The position numbers and the translations under genes were made by a program. A model generated the notes under the pieces. It was not told the origin of the DNA. It did no database searches and worked only from the letters and a program-made list of their open reading frames with translations. 64,000 nt of DNA from Pseudomonadota bacterium (GTDB lineage Bacteria; Pseudomonadota; Gammaproteobacteria; Burkholderiales; Thiobacillaceae), in contig JAJZPR010000004.1 in NCBI GenBank assembly GCA_021847835.1, positions 1 to 64,000 of the forward strand, read 5' to 3'. Positions 1 through 8,255 of the stretch are shown in pieces (positions within the stretch are counted from its first letter, which is position 1; each line of letters begins with the position of its first letter).

Positions 1-7
1 CGTTGGC

Positions 8-173
8 GCCTCCCCCGCTCGCCGGGGGAGGTTGGGAGGGGCGGAGAAAGAAGGCAGCGCGACGTTTGCTCCTCCCCCGCTCGCCGGGGGAGGTTGGGAG
101 GGGGTAAATGCCAAGGCAATCGAACTCTGGTGTCTACCCCACCCCAACCCTCCCCGGCAAGCGGGGAGGGAGT
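8..173. repeat. GC-rich intergenic inverted repeat, three arms
   Basis: Two nearly identical left arms (about 11-41 and 71-104) each contain a CCCCCGCTCGCCGGGGG hairpin followed by AGGTTGGGAGGGG. One right arm (about 135-172) carries the complementary ACCCCACCCCAACCC followed by a CCCCGGCAAGCGGGG hairpin. The same family recurs at 10313-10416. It lies upstream of ubiT and fills the gene-free start of the window. The tandem left arm suggests a partial duplication. Mechanism and function are unknown. Confidence 0.85.
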
Positions 174-231
174 TAATTTCAAGAAGCTATGTTTCTTCCC
201 ATCAATAAGGAACTGCAATGAAGGAGCCGCG

Positions 232-684
232 ATGATGAACCTGGCCGTACCGCCCCCCATGAACGCCCTGATTGCCAGGCTTCCGTCCACGCCGCCGAGC
301 GCGGCGTTTTCCCTGGCGGCAAACCGCCTGCTGTGGCCGGCATTGAAGACGCTCGACCATCAGCCGCTGCTGGGCCGCCGCTACGCCATCCGCGTCACGG
401 ATATCGGCCTTAGCCTGCGCTTCACGGTCGGCCGCAACGGATTCGCGCCCGCCGGCGGCACGCCCGACCTCACCATCAGCGCCACCGCGCGCGATTTCCT
501 GCTGCTGCTGGGGCGCCGGGAAGATCCGGACACGCTCTTCTTCAGCCGCCGCCTGGTGAGCGAAGGCGATACCGCGCTCGGCCTGGCGGTGAAGAATCTG
601 CTCGATGCCCTCGATCCCGAAACCGTCCTGCGCCGCCTGCCTGCGCCGCTGGCCTACGCGGCGCGCCGCCTGATGGCGGGCTAA
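232..684 (+). CDS. ubiT: UbiT-like SCP2-domain ubiquinone biosynthesis accessory factor
   Basis: A 150-residue SCP2 sterol-carrier-domain protein. The stretch around residues 97-125 (DPDTLFFSRRLVSEGDTALG, then VKNLLDAL) matches the UbiT signature. Known UbiT acts with UbiU and UbiV in oxygen-independent ubiquinone synthesis and is thought to bind the lipid precursor. UbiU and UbiV are not visible here. I chose the ATG at 232 because AAGGAG sits 5 bases upstream; the frame is open further 5' but that part runs through the GC-rich repeat. The 3' end overlaps the convergent nitronate monooxygenase-like gene by a few bases. Confidence 0.8.
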   Translation: MMNLAVPPPMNALIARLPSTPPSAAFSLAANRLLWPALKTLDHQPLLGRRYAIRVTDIGLSLRFTVGRNGFAPAGGTPDLTISATARDFLLLLGRREDPDTLFFSRRLVSEGDTALGLAVKNLLDALDPETVLRRLPAPLAYAARRLMAG

Positions 685-1934
685 GCCGGCAGCAGGATCT
701 TGTTGTCGATGCTGTACTGGTAGTCGCGGAACACGTGCTCCGCGCTCAGCAGCTGATAGCTGCCGTCCGGCTGGAGGATGGTGGTGTCCTTCAGGCGCCA
801 GGTGGTCTGGCCGCAGGTCCAGATGTCGAAGTTGCGCATCTGCGTGCACAGGCAGGTCTTGTCCTTGACGGAAATCTTCTTTGCATCCGGGTGCAGCGCG
901 ACCTCGCGGTTGTAGGCGTCGATGTAGGCACAGCGCCCCTTGTCGTCGAGCAGGTAACCATAGGCCTCGCAGTTGGGGCGGATGCCGTCGCCGATGCCGG
1001 GGCTGTCCTTGAGCATGCGCATGGGATAGCCGGTCGGCGAGATGCCGTTGACCTCGATGTCCTCCTCGCGCGCCTTGAAGTATTCCTGCTTGACCTTGTC
1101 CGGCAGGCCGCACTCGTGGGTGACGGTGAAGCGCGTCGCCACCTGCACGCCGGCCGCGCCCAGTTCCATGAAACGCACCGCATCGCTGCCGGTGAAGATG
1201 CCGCCGGCGGCGATGACCGGAATATCCAGATGTTCCGCGCGCAGGTAGGCGAGCACTTCGCCGACGATGGTGGCGAGATCGTATTTCATCCAGTCTTCCA
1301 GGCCGAAGCCCAGGTGGCCGCCCGCGAGCGGGCCTTCGATCACGATGTAGTCGGGCAGGCGGTCAAGCCGCGCGTTCTTGCGCAGGAACAGTTGCAGGGC
1401 GCGGTGCGAGGACACGATGATGCCGAGCTTGGCGTCGCGGAAGCGCGGGTGGTCCTGCATCAGCGCGAACGAGCCCAGGTGCAGGCCGGCGGACAGGGTG
1501 ATGCCGTCGATGCCGGCGTCCAGCGCCGAGTTGAGCCGCACGCGCAGGGTCTCGCGCGCGCCGTTCATGGTCAGCTTTTCCATGCAGTTGACGAAGATCA
1601 GGCCTTCGCCGCGCTTGGCTTCCATGGTCTTGCCAATGTGCATGCGCGTGGCTTCGGCCAGTATGCCCAGGTCGAACTGCACGCCGGTCTTGTCGCTGCT
1701 GGTGACGTTGGCCTTGTACAGCTGGAGCTTGTCCTTGACGTGGCGGGTCTTGAAGCGGCGGTCGGACACCGTCGGTACCATGGCATCGGAAATATGGCCG
1801 ATGCCGCCCAGCCGCGCCGCCTCCAGCGCCAGTTCGGCGGTGGAAATGTCCACCCCCATGCCGCCGATCATGATCGGCACGAATTCCTGCTTGACGCCGG
1901 AAAAGCGCAGGCGGAAATCATCCACGCGTTTCAT
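681..1934 (-). CDS. nitronate monooxygenase-family flavoprotein
   Basis: A 417-residue TIM-barrel flavoprotein of the NPD/nitronate monooxygenase family. The N-terminal PIMIGGMGVDIS segment (residues 20-31), AGGHLG (204-209) and the AAGGIFTGSDAVRFMELGAA segment (about 245-265) are the FMN-binding elements. Family members oxidise alkyl nitronates or act as enoyl reductases; the substrate cannot be read from sequence. The C-terminal 80-90 residues extend beyond the barrel and contain CLC and a further Cys (KTCLCTQMRNFDIWTC). The ATG at 1934 follows AGAAGGA; an open extension upstream looks non-coding. A palindrome CAATGCGCATTG lies upstream at 2016-2027. Confidence 0.8.
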   Translation of the reverse strand: MKRVDDFRLRFSGVKQEFVPIMIGGMGVDISTAELALEAARLGGIGHISDAMVPTVSDRRFKTRHVKDKLQLYKANVTSSDKTGVQFDLGILAEATRMHIGKTMEAKRGEGLIFVNCMEKLTMNGARETLRVRLNSALDAGIDGITLSAGLHLGSFALMQDHPRFRDAKLGIIVSSHRALQLFLRKNARLDRLPDYIVIEGPLAGGHLGFGLEDWMKYDLATIVGEVLAYLRAEHLDIPVIAAGGIFTGSDAVRFMELGAAGVQVATRFTVTHECGLPDKVKQEYFKAREEDIEVNGISPTGYPMRMLKDSPGIGDGIRPNCEAYGYLLDDKGRCAYIDAYNREVALHPDAKKISVKDKTCLCTQMRNFDIWTCGQTTWRLKDTTILQPDGSYQLLSAEHVFRDYQYSIDNKILLPA

Positions 1935-2099
1935 TGAAGTCCTTCTAATCGGGAGTTGCCGGCCCGCTGTATATTGCAGCATAGTGCAACGCGTCGGGCC
2001 GTGGTTTGTCTGTTGCAATGCGCATTGTATCCGACCGCCGCAAAACTGATCGAAAATCTGCCCGTATGACAGGCGGCGGTGCCGGTTTTCGTGCACCCC

Positions 2100-3224
2100 T
2101 CAGCGCCGGCTTTTTTCGCCTCGCCGAGCCGGGATGAGGGATGCGGCGGCTTGCAGCAGGAACCACGCCAGGGTCGCCGCGCTCAGCAGCAGGCCCCATT
2201 CCTGCTTCAAACCTGCGGCGATGCTGCCAGTGAAAAACAGCAGCGCGCGCACGCCGTTGTAGCGGCCGAGCCGCCTGCGCATGTCGCCATGCCAGGCGTT
2301 CTGCACGCCCGGCTTCAGCCATACCGGCAGCAACTGGCTGGCCGCGCCGGATACCAGCGGCAAGAGGAAGCCGGCGATGAACACCGCGGCCGGGTCGAGC
2401 GCTGCGCCTGCCGTCGCCGCCGCACCCGCCAGCAGGCACAGCGCGAAGCCGGCGGTCGCCATCGCAAGCAGGGGCGCCGCGCCATGCAGAGAAATAATTT
2501 CCGCGCGGTAGAGCTGCAGCCAAGCCGCCCCCATGCGCGCCAGAGCAACCGCCCACGCGATCAGGCCCAGCCAGGCAAGCGGCGCCAGCCATGCCGCACC
2601 GAGGGCGATGAGCAGCGTGCCGCCCAGCGCCCAGGGCAGGTCGCGGCGCAGGCGCTGCGCAGCCCCTGCATCCGGCCGGCCGGTCACGGTCGGCATCAAT
2701 ACCGCGAGCGTGCCCACTGCCGTCAGGCCGATGAAGCCCAGGGTGTTGAGATGCAGATGCAGGTGGCGCAGGCCCGGAAAGTATTGCGGCCATACACCGG
2801 TTGCGAGGATGGCCAGCAGTGCTGCGAACAGGCAGGCGAGCGCGGCTTCGTACCAACCCAGGCAGGGATGCGGGTTGCCCAGCATGGCCGCGCGCCGCTT
2901 GCGGCTCCAGACGAAGAGCGCGAGCACCGAGGCCATGGCCAGCACCGCACCGGCCCGCCAGCCCCAATTGATCCCGCCCAGGCTGAATGCGGCCACCGCC
3001 AGCGCGCCGCCGGCCAGGGCCGCGACGGGGATGATGCCGATGCCGCGTCCGGCCTCGCGCGTGCGCGTCAGCACCGGGATGAAATGGCTCATGGCGCCGA
3101 AGATGAGCGGCATGGCGCCGGTGGCCAGCATCAGGTGCAGATACGCGGCGCGGCCGGCATGGGGTGACCACAACAGCGCCCCGGCGAAAACCGCCAGGGC
3201 GAGGAAGACCAGTGCCGGAAGCAT
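2100..3224 (-). CDS. NnrS-like multi-spanning membrane protein
   Basis: A 374-residue, very hydrophobic protein with about ten to twelve predicted membrane segments. The histidine-rich HLHLHLN motif (residues 154-160), followed by TLGFIG and GTLAVLMPTVTGR, resembles NnrS and the related heme-copper-like fold. NnrS family proteins are linked to nitric oxide metabolism and tolerance. Its neighbours on the same strand and divergently are a DUF2249 protein and an NsrR-type regulator, which supports a role in the NO response. Assignment to NnrS itself rather than a sister family is uncertain. No clear ribosome binding site precedes the chosen ATG. Confidence 0.6.
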   Translation of the reverse strand: MLPALVFLALAVFAGALLWSPHAGRAAYLHLMLATGAMPLIFGAMSHFIPVLTRTREAGRGIGIIPVAALAGGALAVAAFSLGGINWGWRAGAVLAMASVLALFVWSRKRRAAMLGNPHPCLGWYEAALACLFAALLAILATGVWPQYFPGLRHLHLHLNTLGFIGLTAVGTLAVLMPTVTGRPDAGAAQRLRRDLPWALGGTLLIALGAAWLAPLAWLGLIAWAVALARMGAAWLQLYRAEIISLHGAAPLLAMATAGFALCLLAGAAATAGAALDPAAVFIAGFLLPLVSGAASQLLPVWLKPGVQNAWHGDMRRRLGRYNGVRALLFFTGSIAAGLKQEWGLLLSAATLAWFLLQAAASLIPARRGEKSRR

Positions 3225-3267
3225 TGCGCTTTAACGTAGACCGGGATGTTCGCGTGCCGCAAATGCG

Positions 3268-3353
3268 TCCTCATCCGGCCTGCGTGCCACCTTCTCCCCG
3301 AGGGAGAAGGGGTTCAAATCCCTCTCCTTTGATAGGGGCAGGGGTGAGGGGGC
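3268..3353. repeat. GC-rich intergenic hairpin repeat
   Basis: This contains a perfect 9-bp hairpin CCTTCTCCC / GGGAGAAGG with a CGA loop (3290-3310). After it come CCCTCTCC and GGGGCAGGGGTGAGGGGG. The layout resembles the repeats at 8-173 and 10313-10416, but the sequence is different. It lies between the DUF2249 and NnrS-like genes and may reduce read-through between them; no U-tract follows. Confidence 0.7.
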
Positions 3354-3369
3354 TTTGCATGTCACGCAG

Positions 3370-3630
3370 TCAATTGCGAATGAAATCGATCACGATCGCG
3401 CCCGGGTCGCGCTGCAGATATTCGATCGCCACGGCATCGCCGTAGCGGTTGCGCAGCTGGTCCAGCAGCGGCAGGGGATCGTGGTCGTTGACGAAGCGCA
3501 TGCGCTCGCCCGGGGTCAGCGCATCCAGCGCGCCGAAGATGGCGGCGTGGCGGAAGCGCTTGGCGATGCCGCGCGCGTCGAAGGGGTAGATCATGTCCTG
3601 GCGCAGGTGCAGGTGGGGGTGCGTATTCAT
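3370..3630 (-). CDS. DUF2249 domain protein
   Basis: An 86-residue soluble protein matching DUF2249, with the family motif NDHDPLPLLDQL at residues 48-59. Proteins of this family are often encoded beside NO or nitrite respiration genes. Here it is transcribed divergently from nsrR and ahead of the NnrS-like gene. Its biochemical activity is not established. I start at the ATG at 3630, preceded by AAAGGAGAAGCC; an in-frame ATG at 3663 would lie inside the divergent promoter region. Confidence 0.75.
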   Translation of the reverse strand: MNTHPHLHLRQDMIYPFDARGIAKRFRHAAIFGALDALTPGERMRFVNDHDPLPLLDQLRNRYGDAVAIEYLQRDPGAIVIDFIRN

Positions 3631-3643
3631 GGCTTCTCCTTTA

Positions 3644-3666
3644 AACATGTAAATAGGAAACATATT
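3644..3666. promoter_or_regulatory. candidate NsrR operator between DUF2249 and nsrR
   Basis: An imperfect 11-1-11 palindrome with AACATGT on one side and ACATATT on the other, in the AT-rich gap between two divergent genes. NsrR sites in other proteobacteria have 11-1-11 symmetry with an ATGYATTT-like half-site. A second pair of inverted 8-mers, ATGTAAAT (3647-3654) and ATTTACAT (3710-3717), spans the gap. The match is partial, so this is a prediction. Confidence 0.4.
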
Positions 3667-3725
3667 ATAATCACAGTAAAATGGCCTGTGGCAAGATAAT
3701 ATTTTTCCAATTTACATAATTAGGC

Positions 3726-4160
3726 ATGCAGCTCACCCGCTTCACCGATTACTCGCTGAGAGTGCTGATCTACCTGGGCTCGCACCCCGAGTCGCTGGCC
3801 ACGGTAGGCACCATCGCCAGCGAATACGACATCTCGCGCCATCACCTCACGCGCGTGGTGCACCAGCTCGGCCTCAGGGGCTACATCGAAACCGCGCGCG
3901 GCAAGGGCGGCGGCTTCCGCCTCGCGCGCGCGCCGGAACGCATCCGCATCGGCGACGTGGTGCGCGACATGGAAAGCGGCTTCGAACTGGCCGAATGCTT
4001 CCGCCCCGGCGAGAGCACCTGCCGGCTGCTGCCGGCCTGCGCGCTCAAGCCCGTGCTGGCCGAAGCCGGCCGCGCCTTCCTCGCCAGCCTCGACCGCCAC
4101 ACCCTGGCCGACCTGCTGCCCCCTGTCCAGAGTTCGCCCGCCAAACGGGCCGCGCGATAA
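3726..4160 (+). CDS. nsrR: Rrf2-family NO-responsive repressor NsrR
   Basis: A 144-residue Rrf2 protein. The opening MQLTRFTDYSLRVLIYL and the winged helix (residues 1-65) are typical of NsrR. Three cysteines at positions 91, 99 and 105 sit where NsrR ligates its NO-sensitive Fe-S cluster. The first spacing (C-x7-C) is longer than in the E. coli protein. NsrR represses NO-detoxification genes until NO destroys the cluster. It is divergent to DUF2249 and the NnrS-like gene, which are its likely targets. Confidence 0.82.
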   Translation: MQLTRFTDYSLRVLIYLGSHPESLATVGTIASEYDISRHHLTRVVHQLGLRGYIETARGKGGGFRLARAPERIRIGDVVRDMESGFELAECFRPGESTCRLLPACALKPVLAEAGRAFLASLDRHTLADLLPPVQSSPAKRAAR

Positions 4161-4262
4161 CGAAAGCGAAGTTTTTTCAGTGATTTCTTAACGGGGCAAC
4201 CCCCTCGGGCAGTTCCCCGGCTGCACTATGATGAACCGTGTAGCCAGACCGGGAGAGTTGCC

Positions 4263-4892
4263 ATGCCCGTCACCGAAACCGGCGAACTCGCGCGCCGCAT
4301 CGTCGACACGGCGGTCGAGCTGGCCGAGCAAAGCTCGTGGGAAGCCGTGCGCCTGCATCAGGTGGCCGAGGCCCTGGGCATCGGCCTCGATGACGTGCAC
4401 AGCCGTTTCCGCGAAAAGGACGAACTCATCGATGCCTGGTTCGAGCGCGCCGACGATGCCGTGCTGAAACTGTCCGACAGCGGAGAACTGGCGCAGCTCT
4501 CGCCGCGCGAAAGACTGTTCCGCCTCATCATGGCCTGGCTGGATGCGCTGGAATCCCATCGCCAGGTCAGCCGGCAGATGATCCAGTCCAGGCTGGAGCC
4601 CGGCCACCTGCACATCCAGATCCCCGCGCTCATGCGCATCAGCCGCACCGTGCAATGGATGCGCGAAGGCGCCCGGCTGGAAGACGCCGGCGTGATGCGC
4701 GCCGTGCTGGAAACGGCGACGACCGCCATCTACCTCGCCGCCTTCGTCAACTGGATGGGGGAGAACACCGCCGGCTCGCCGCGCACCCGTCGCCTGCTGG
4801 ACGGCCTGCTGGGGCAGGCCGAAGCCATCATGCAGGTTTGCCCCAGCAGGGCTGGGAAGGCTGGGGGAAAAGGCATCCCGCGGGCGCTCTGA
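4263..4892 (+). CDS. TetR-family transcriptional regulator
   Basis: A 209-residue TetR-like protein. Residues 8-55 form the helix-turn-helix domain (ARRIVDTAVELAEQSSWEAV, then HQVAEALGIGLDDVHSRFREKDEL), and the rest is an alpha-helical ligand domain with LRXXMAWLDALESH-type helices. No divergent or clustered target gene is evident, so the regulon is unknown. The last 20 or so residues are Gly/Arg-rich and may be a drifted tail. The ATG lies after CGGGAGAGTTGCC. Confidence 0.75.
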   Translation: MPVTETGELARRIVDTAVELAEQSSWEAVRLHQVAEALGIGLDDVHSRFREKDELIDAWFERADDAVLKLSDSGELAQLSPRERLFRLIMAWLDALESHRQVSRQMIQSRLEPGHLHIQIPALMRISRTVQWMREGARLEDAGVMRAVLETATTAIYLAAFVNWMGENTAGSPRTRRLLDGLLGQAEAIMQVCPSRAGKAGGKGIPRAL

Positions 4893-5044
4893 CCGCGAAT
4901 GGCAAAACCCCGGTCACTCGCGAACTCGCCATCAAGGGCTACATCACCTCATCCGCCAAGGTCACCCGCTACCGCCTGGTCGAGCCGCTGCGGGCGGAGG
5001 GGATCAATCCGGATGACTATCGGGAGGATTTTGATTACGAGTGA
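4893..5044 (+). pseudogene. orphan C-terminal coding remnant, family unknown
   Basis: Directly after the TetR stop, one frame reads as about 48 protein-like residues ending at 5042-5044. They include KTPVTRELAIKGYI, AKVTRYRLVEPLRAEGINP and DDYREDFDYE. The composition looks like genuine protein, but there is no start codon or ribosome binding site, and upstream the frame runs through the TetR gene. I read it as the tail of a truncated gene. I do not recognise the family. The remainder of the gap (5045-5271) is less GC-rich and shows no gene. Confidence 0.4.
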
Positions 5045-5271
5045 ACCAGAGTTAAGTCGAATGAAACAAAATATATATCCATCAGCAGATGGCGTTCATG
5101 AATGTCTGCTACAGGGTAACCGAGATGTCCGTTGTGGGCCGTTTTTGAACCTTTGCATTCCCTATTCGACCACACTTAAACGGCAGAAACGTGCTGCCGT
5201 CGCCGCTTTTCTGCGACACTCCAAACACTTTTCTTTTTCAACCGAGCGGCACTCTCCCTAAGCAGCCATTT

Positions 5272-5886
5272 ATGGAATTCCTACTCTATTGGGTCGGCCT
5301 GGCGGCGGTGGCGGTGAATGCCCTGACCGGCGTGCTCGATGCCGGGCGCAAGCAGATGGATCTCGTCGGCGTGGTGATGGTGGGGACGGCCACGGCGCTC
5401 GGCGGCGGGACGGTGCGCGACATTCTGCTGCAGCGGCCGGTGTTCTGGCTGAGCGACCAGATCTACCTGGTCGTGGCCGTGGCGACGACGCTGATCGTCT
5501 TCTTCGCGGTGCGCGGCCTGCGCCTGCCCCCGCGCCTGTTTCTCATCCCTGACGCAATCGGCCTCGCGCTGTTCACTGTCGTCGGCACCCAGATATCGCT
5601 GCAGGCCGGCGCGCCCTGGCTGGCGGCGAGCCTCTTGGGGGTGATCACCGGCGTGGTCGGCGGGGTGGTGCGCGATGTGCTGTGCAACGAGGTGCCGCTC
5701 ATCTTCGTGCGCGGCGAACTCTACGCAACGGCTGCCTGGATTGGGTCTTTGGCGCTGATCGGACTGCAGTCGCTTGGCGTGTCGGCCATCATCGCGGCCT
5801 GGGCAGGCATGGCGACGGTTCTGGCTGTGCGCCTGGCGGCGATGGTGTTCAAGATCACGCTGCCGACCTATTCTTCACGCGAGTAG
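5272..5886 (+). CDS. TRIC-family (UPF0126) trimeric cation channel protein
   Basis: A 204-residue membrane protein with two homologous three-helix halves plus a seventh helix. Each half carries the signature glycine/arginine motif: GGGTVRDILL (residues 44-53) and GGVVRDVLCNEVPLIF (about 129-144). Prokaryotic TRIC channels form homotrimeric potassium-permeable pores. The ATG at 5272 begins directly at the first membrane helix; the open frame from 5191 adds a poorly hydrophobic stretch that is probably untranslated. It appears monocistronic. Confidence 0.85.
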   Translation: MEFLLYWVGLAAVAVNALTGVLDAGRKQMDLVGVVMVGTATALGGGTVRDILLQRPVFWLSDQIYLVVAVATTLIVFFAVRGLRLPPRLFLIPDAIGLALFTVVGTQISLQAGAPWLAASLLGVITGVVGGVVRDVLCNEVPLIFVRGELYATAAWIGSLALIGLQSLGVSAIIAAWAGMATVLAVRLAAMVFKITLPTYSSRE

Positions 5887-5990
5887 CGGTTTCGCCAAAG
5901 AATCGGGTCTTGATTCTGCGTTTGCCGGCAGTCCGGCCGGCCTGATGGTTCAGGACACCCGCCCGCCGGTTTGCAGATAAGGCCGCAGCG

Positions 5991-6212
5991 TCAAGGCTTG
6001 TCCGGCGGCGCGCCTTCGTCGCACTTCTTGCATTTCAATACCTGGCCCAGCATGGACTGGCGGCCCTCTGGCGTCACCACCCACGGGCGGCTGATCCAGG
6101 GCGGGTCGTGGCGGGTGTGCTGGAAGTGGCCGCACTCCAGTTCCGCGACCCAGTGGTTTTCCTCGTCCTGGTGGAAGCCGATGATGCGTTGCCGCATGAC
6201 CGTCAGCGCCAT
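5991..6212 (-). CDS. DUF3565 small zinc-ribbon-like protein
   Basis: A 73-residue protein matching DUF3565: MRQRIIGFHQDEENHWVAEL, then ECGHFQHTRHDPPWISRPWV, and a CKKCDEG ending. Conserved Cys and His (CGH, CKKC) suggest metal binding. The start at 6212 overlaps the end of dctM by several bases; a second ATG at 6197 would avoid overlap. It is probably co-transcribed with dctQM. Its function is unknown. Confidence 0.75.
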   Translation of the reverse strand: MALTVMRQRIIGFHQDEENHWVAELECGHFQHTRHDPPWISRPWVVTPEGRQSMLGQVLKCKKCDEGAPPDKP

Positions 6213-7600
6213 TCGCGCGGCAGGAAGTAGTCGCCGTAGCCATCCGATTCCATGGGAATGTCGATCACGCCGCTGGACACGGCCTGGGCGTGGTGGCCGA
6301 CCAGTTCGGGGAAGGCGATGACCATGGCCACCATGAGCAGCTGGATCATGAGGAAGGGCACGGCGCCCCAATAGATGTCGGTGGTTTTGATCTCGGGCGG
6401 GGCCACGCTCTTGAGGTAGAACAGGCTGAAGCCGAAGGGCGGGTGCATGAAGGAGGTCTGCATGTTGACCGCGAGCATGACGCCGAACCAGATGGGGTCG
6501 ATGCCGAGCTTCAAGGCCACCGGCATCAAGAGCGGCACCACGATGAAGGCGATCTCGAAGAAGTCGAGGAAGAAGGCGAGCAGGAACACCAGCAGGTTCA
6601 CCGCGATGAGGAAGCCGATCACGCCACCGGGCAGGTGCTCGAACAGGCCCTCCACCCAGAGGTCGCCGTTGAGGCCGCGGAAGGCGAGGGCGAACACGGT
6701 GGAGCCGATGAGGATGAAGATCACGAAGCTGGTGAGCCTGAGCGTGGAGTCCATCGACTGCCTGAGCATGTCCAGCTTCAGCCGGCCCTTGGCCATGGCC
6801 AGCAGCAGCGCGCCGGCCGCGCCCATGGCGCCGCCCTCGGTGGGGGTGGCGATGCCGAGGAAGATGGTGCCCAGCACCAGGAACATCAGCACCAGCGGCG
6901 GGATCAGCGTGGTGAGCACGCGGGACGCGAGTTGCGCATGCGACAGGCTGCGCGCGGAAGCGGGCAGGGCGGGCACGGCGGAAGGCCTGAAGAGGGAGAT
7001 CGCCAGCACCAGCAGCGTGAACATCAGCACCAGGCCCAGGCCCGGCAGCAAGGCGCCCTTGTACATGTCGCCCACCGAGGCGCCCATCTGGTCGGCCAGC
7101 ACGATGAGCACGAGGCTGGGCGGGATGATCTGCGCCAGCGTGCCGGAGGCGGCGATGACGCCGGAAGCGAGGCGCTTGTCGTAGCCGTAGCGCAGCATGA
7201 TGGGCAGGGAAATCAGGCCCATGGCGATGACCGAAGCCGCCACCACGCCGGTGGTGGCGGCGAGCAGGGCGCCGACGAAGATGACCGCATAGGCCAGCCC
7301 GCCGCGCACGCGGCCGAACAACTGGCCCAGGGTGTCGAGCAGTTCCTCGGCCATGCCCGAGCGTTCAAGCACCAGGCCCATGAAGGTGAAGAAGGGAATC
7401 GCCAGCAGGGTCTGGTTGGCGGCGATGCCGAACACTCTCTCCGGCAGCGCCTGCAAGAGGGCGAAGTCGAACAGGCCGGCTTCGATGCCGATGAAGGCGA
7501 ACAGCAGTCCGTTGGCTGCGAGCGAGAAGGCCACCGGATAGCCCAGCAGCAGGAATGCAACCAGGCTTGCGAACATGAGCGGCGCGAGGAGTTCGATCAC
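6203..7600 (-). CDS. dctM: TRAP transporter large permease DctM
   Basis: A 465-residue polytopic protein of the DctM/ion-transporter superfamily. It has the characteristic glycine-rich loops (TPTEGGAMGAAGALLLAMAKGR, about residues 285-305) and the C-terminal NMQTSFMHPPFGFSLFYLK segment. TRAP transporters import carboxylates using a sodium gradient and need a periplasmic binding protein. Translation starts with GTG at 7600, overlapping the dctQ stop as GTGA, which implies coupling. No DctP is encoded nearby, so the substrate cannot be inferred. Confidence 0.9.
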   Translation of the reverse strand: MIELLAPLMFASLVAFLLLGYPVAFSLAANGLLFAFIGIEAGLFDFALLQALPERVFGIAANQTLLAIPFFTFMGLVLERSGMAEELLDTLGQLFGRVRGGLAYAVIFVGALLAATTGVVAASVIAMGLISLPIMLRYGYDKRLASGVIAASGTLAQIIPPSLVLIVLADQMGASVGDMYKGALLPGLGLVLMFTLLVLAISLFRPSAVPALPASARSLSHAQLASRVLTTLIPPLVLMFLVLGTIFLGIATPTEGGAMGAAGALLLAMAKGRLKLDMLRQSMDSTLRLTSFVIFILIGSTVFALAFRGLNGDLWVEGLFEHLPGGVIGFLIAVNLLVFLLAFFLDFFEIAFIVVPLLMPVALKLGIDPIWFGVMLAVNMQTSFMHPPFGFSLFYLKSVAPPEIKTTDIYWGAVPFLMIQLLMVAMVIAFPELVGHHAQAVSSGVIDIPMESDGYGDYFLPREWR

Positions 7601-8139
7601 ACTTCCTCCACCGGTTTTTCTTCCGGTGCCGCATGGCTGCCAGTCAGTACGCCGATGCGCTTGATGACTTCGGACACGCCTTGCAGGAACAGCAGGCCGA
7701 AGCCGAGCGGCAGCAGCAGCTTTACCGGCCAGCGCACGAGGCCGCCGGCGTCGGGCGACATTTCCTGGATGCGCCAGGATTCCGCGAACAGCGGCCACGA
7801 CAGCCAGGCGAGCAGCCCGGCGAAGGGCAGCAGGAAGAGCAGGCCGCCCGCAAGATCGATCCAGGCTCGGGTCCTGGCGGACAGGTGCTGGTGGATGACG
7901 TCGATGCGCACATGGCCGTTGTGCCTGAGGGTGTAGCCCGCGCCCAACAAGAAAATCGCGCCGAACAGATACCACTGCGCTTCCAGCCAGGCGTTGGAAC
8001 CCTGGCCGAAGAAATGCTTGGCGAGCGCGTTGCCGGTGGCGACCAGGGTGGCGACGAGCACGCCCCACATGACGAAGCGGCCGATGGCTTCGTTCATGCG
8101 GTCGATCAGGCGGCTTAAGGCCAGAAAAGCATCGATCAT
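7597..8139 (-). CDS. dctQ: TRAP transporter small permease DctQ
   Basis: A 180-residue protein with four membrane segments and the DctQ pattern: NAWLEAQWYLFGAIFLLGAG, then YTLRHNGHVRIDVI. It pairs with the large permease downstream and overlaps it by four bases. The gene upstream on the same strand is a GDSL lipoprotein rather than a binding protein. A hairpin-forming repeat lies directly upstream of its start. Confidence 0.88.
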   Translation of the reverse strand: MIDAFLALSRLIDRMNEAIGRFVMWGVLVATLVATGNALAKHFFGQGSNAWLEAQWYLFGAIFLLGAGYTLRHNGHVRIDVIHQHLSARTRAWIDLAGGLLFLLPFAGLLAWLSWPLFAESWRIQEMSPDAGGLVRWPVKLLLPLGFGLLFLQGVSEVIKRIGVLTGSHAAPEEKPVEEV

Positions 8140-8161
8140 GATGGCATTAAAAACTCAAAAC

Positions 8162-8240
8162 AGCCACAGAGGACACGGAGAGAAAAACCTTATCCGCCTC
8201 GTCTGGGTGACCTGGGTTTTCTCTGTGTCCTCTGTGGCTT
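8162..8240. repeat. inverted repeat with CACAGAG-type units
   Basis: The left arm AGCCACAGAGGACAC plus GGAGAGAAAAACC (8162-8189) and the right arm (8213-8240) are reverse complements over about 15 perfect and 25 near-perfect bases. The spacer is about 24 bases. The arm reads as roughly nine-base CACAGAGGA-like units. A close relative lies at 45461-45581. It sits between the GDSL lipoprotein gene and dctQ. Confidence 0.85.
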
Positions 8241-8255
8241 GAATTAAGGTTTCTG

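Noticed and set aside
735-1937. Long open frames opposite the nitronate monooxygenase-like gene
   Set aside because: They are shadows of a GC-rich coding strand, have Ala/Arg/Gly-biased composition and match no family.
6290-7936. 548-codon open frame opposite the TRAP genes
   Set aside because: It lies wholly antisense to dctM and dctQ, which have clear motifs, and is rich in His, Gln and Glu, as antisense frames are.
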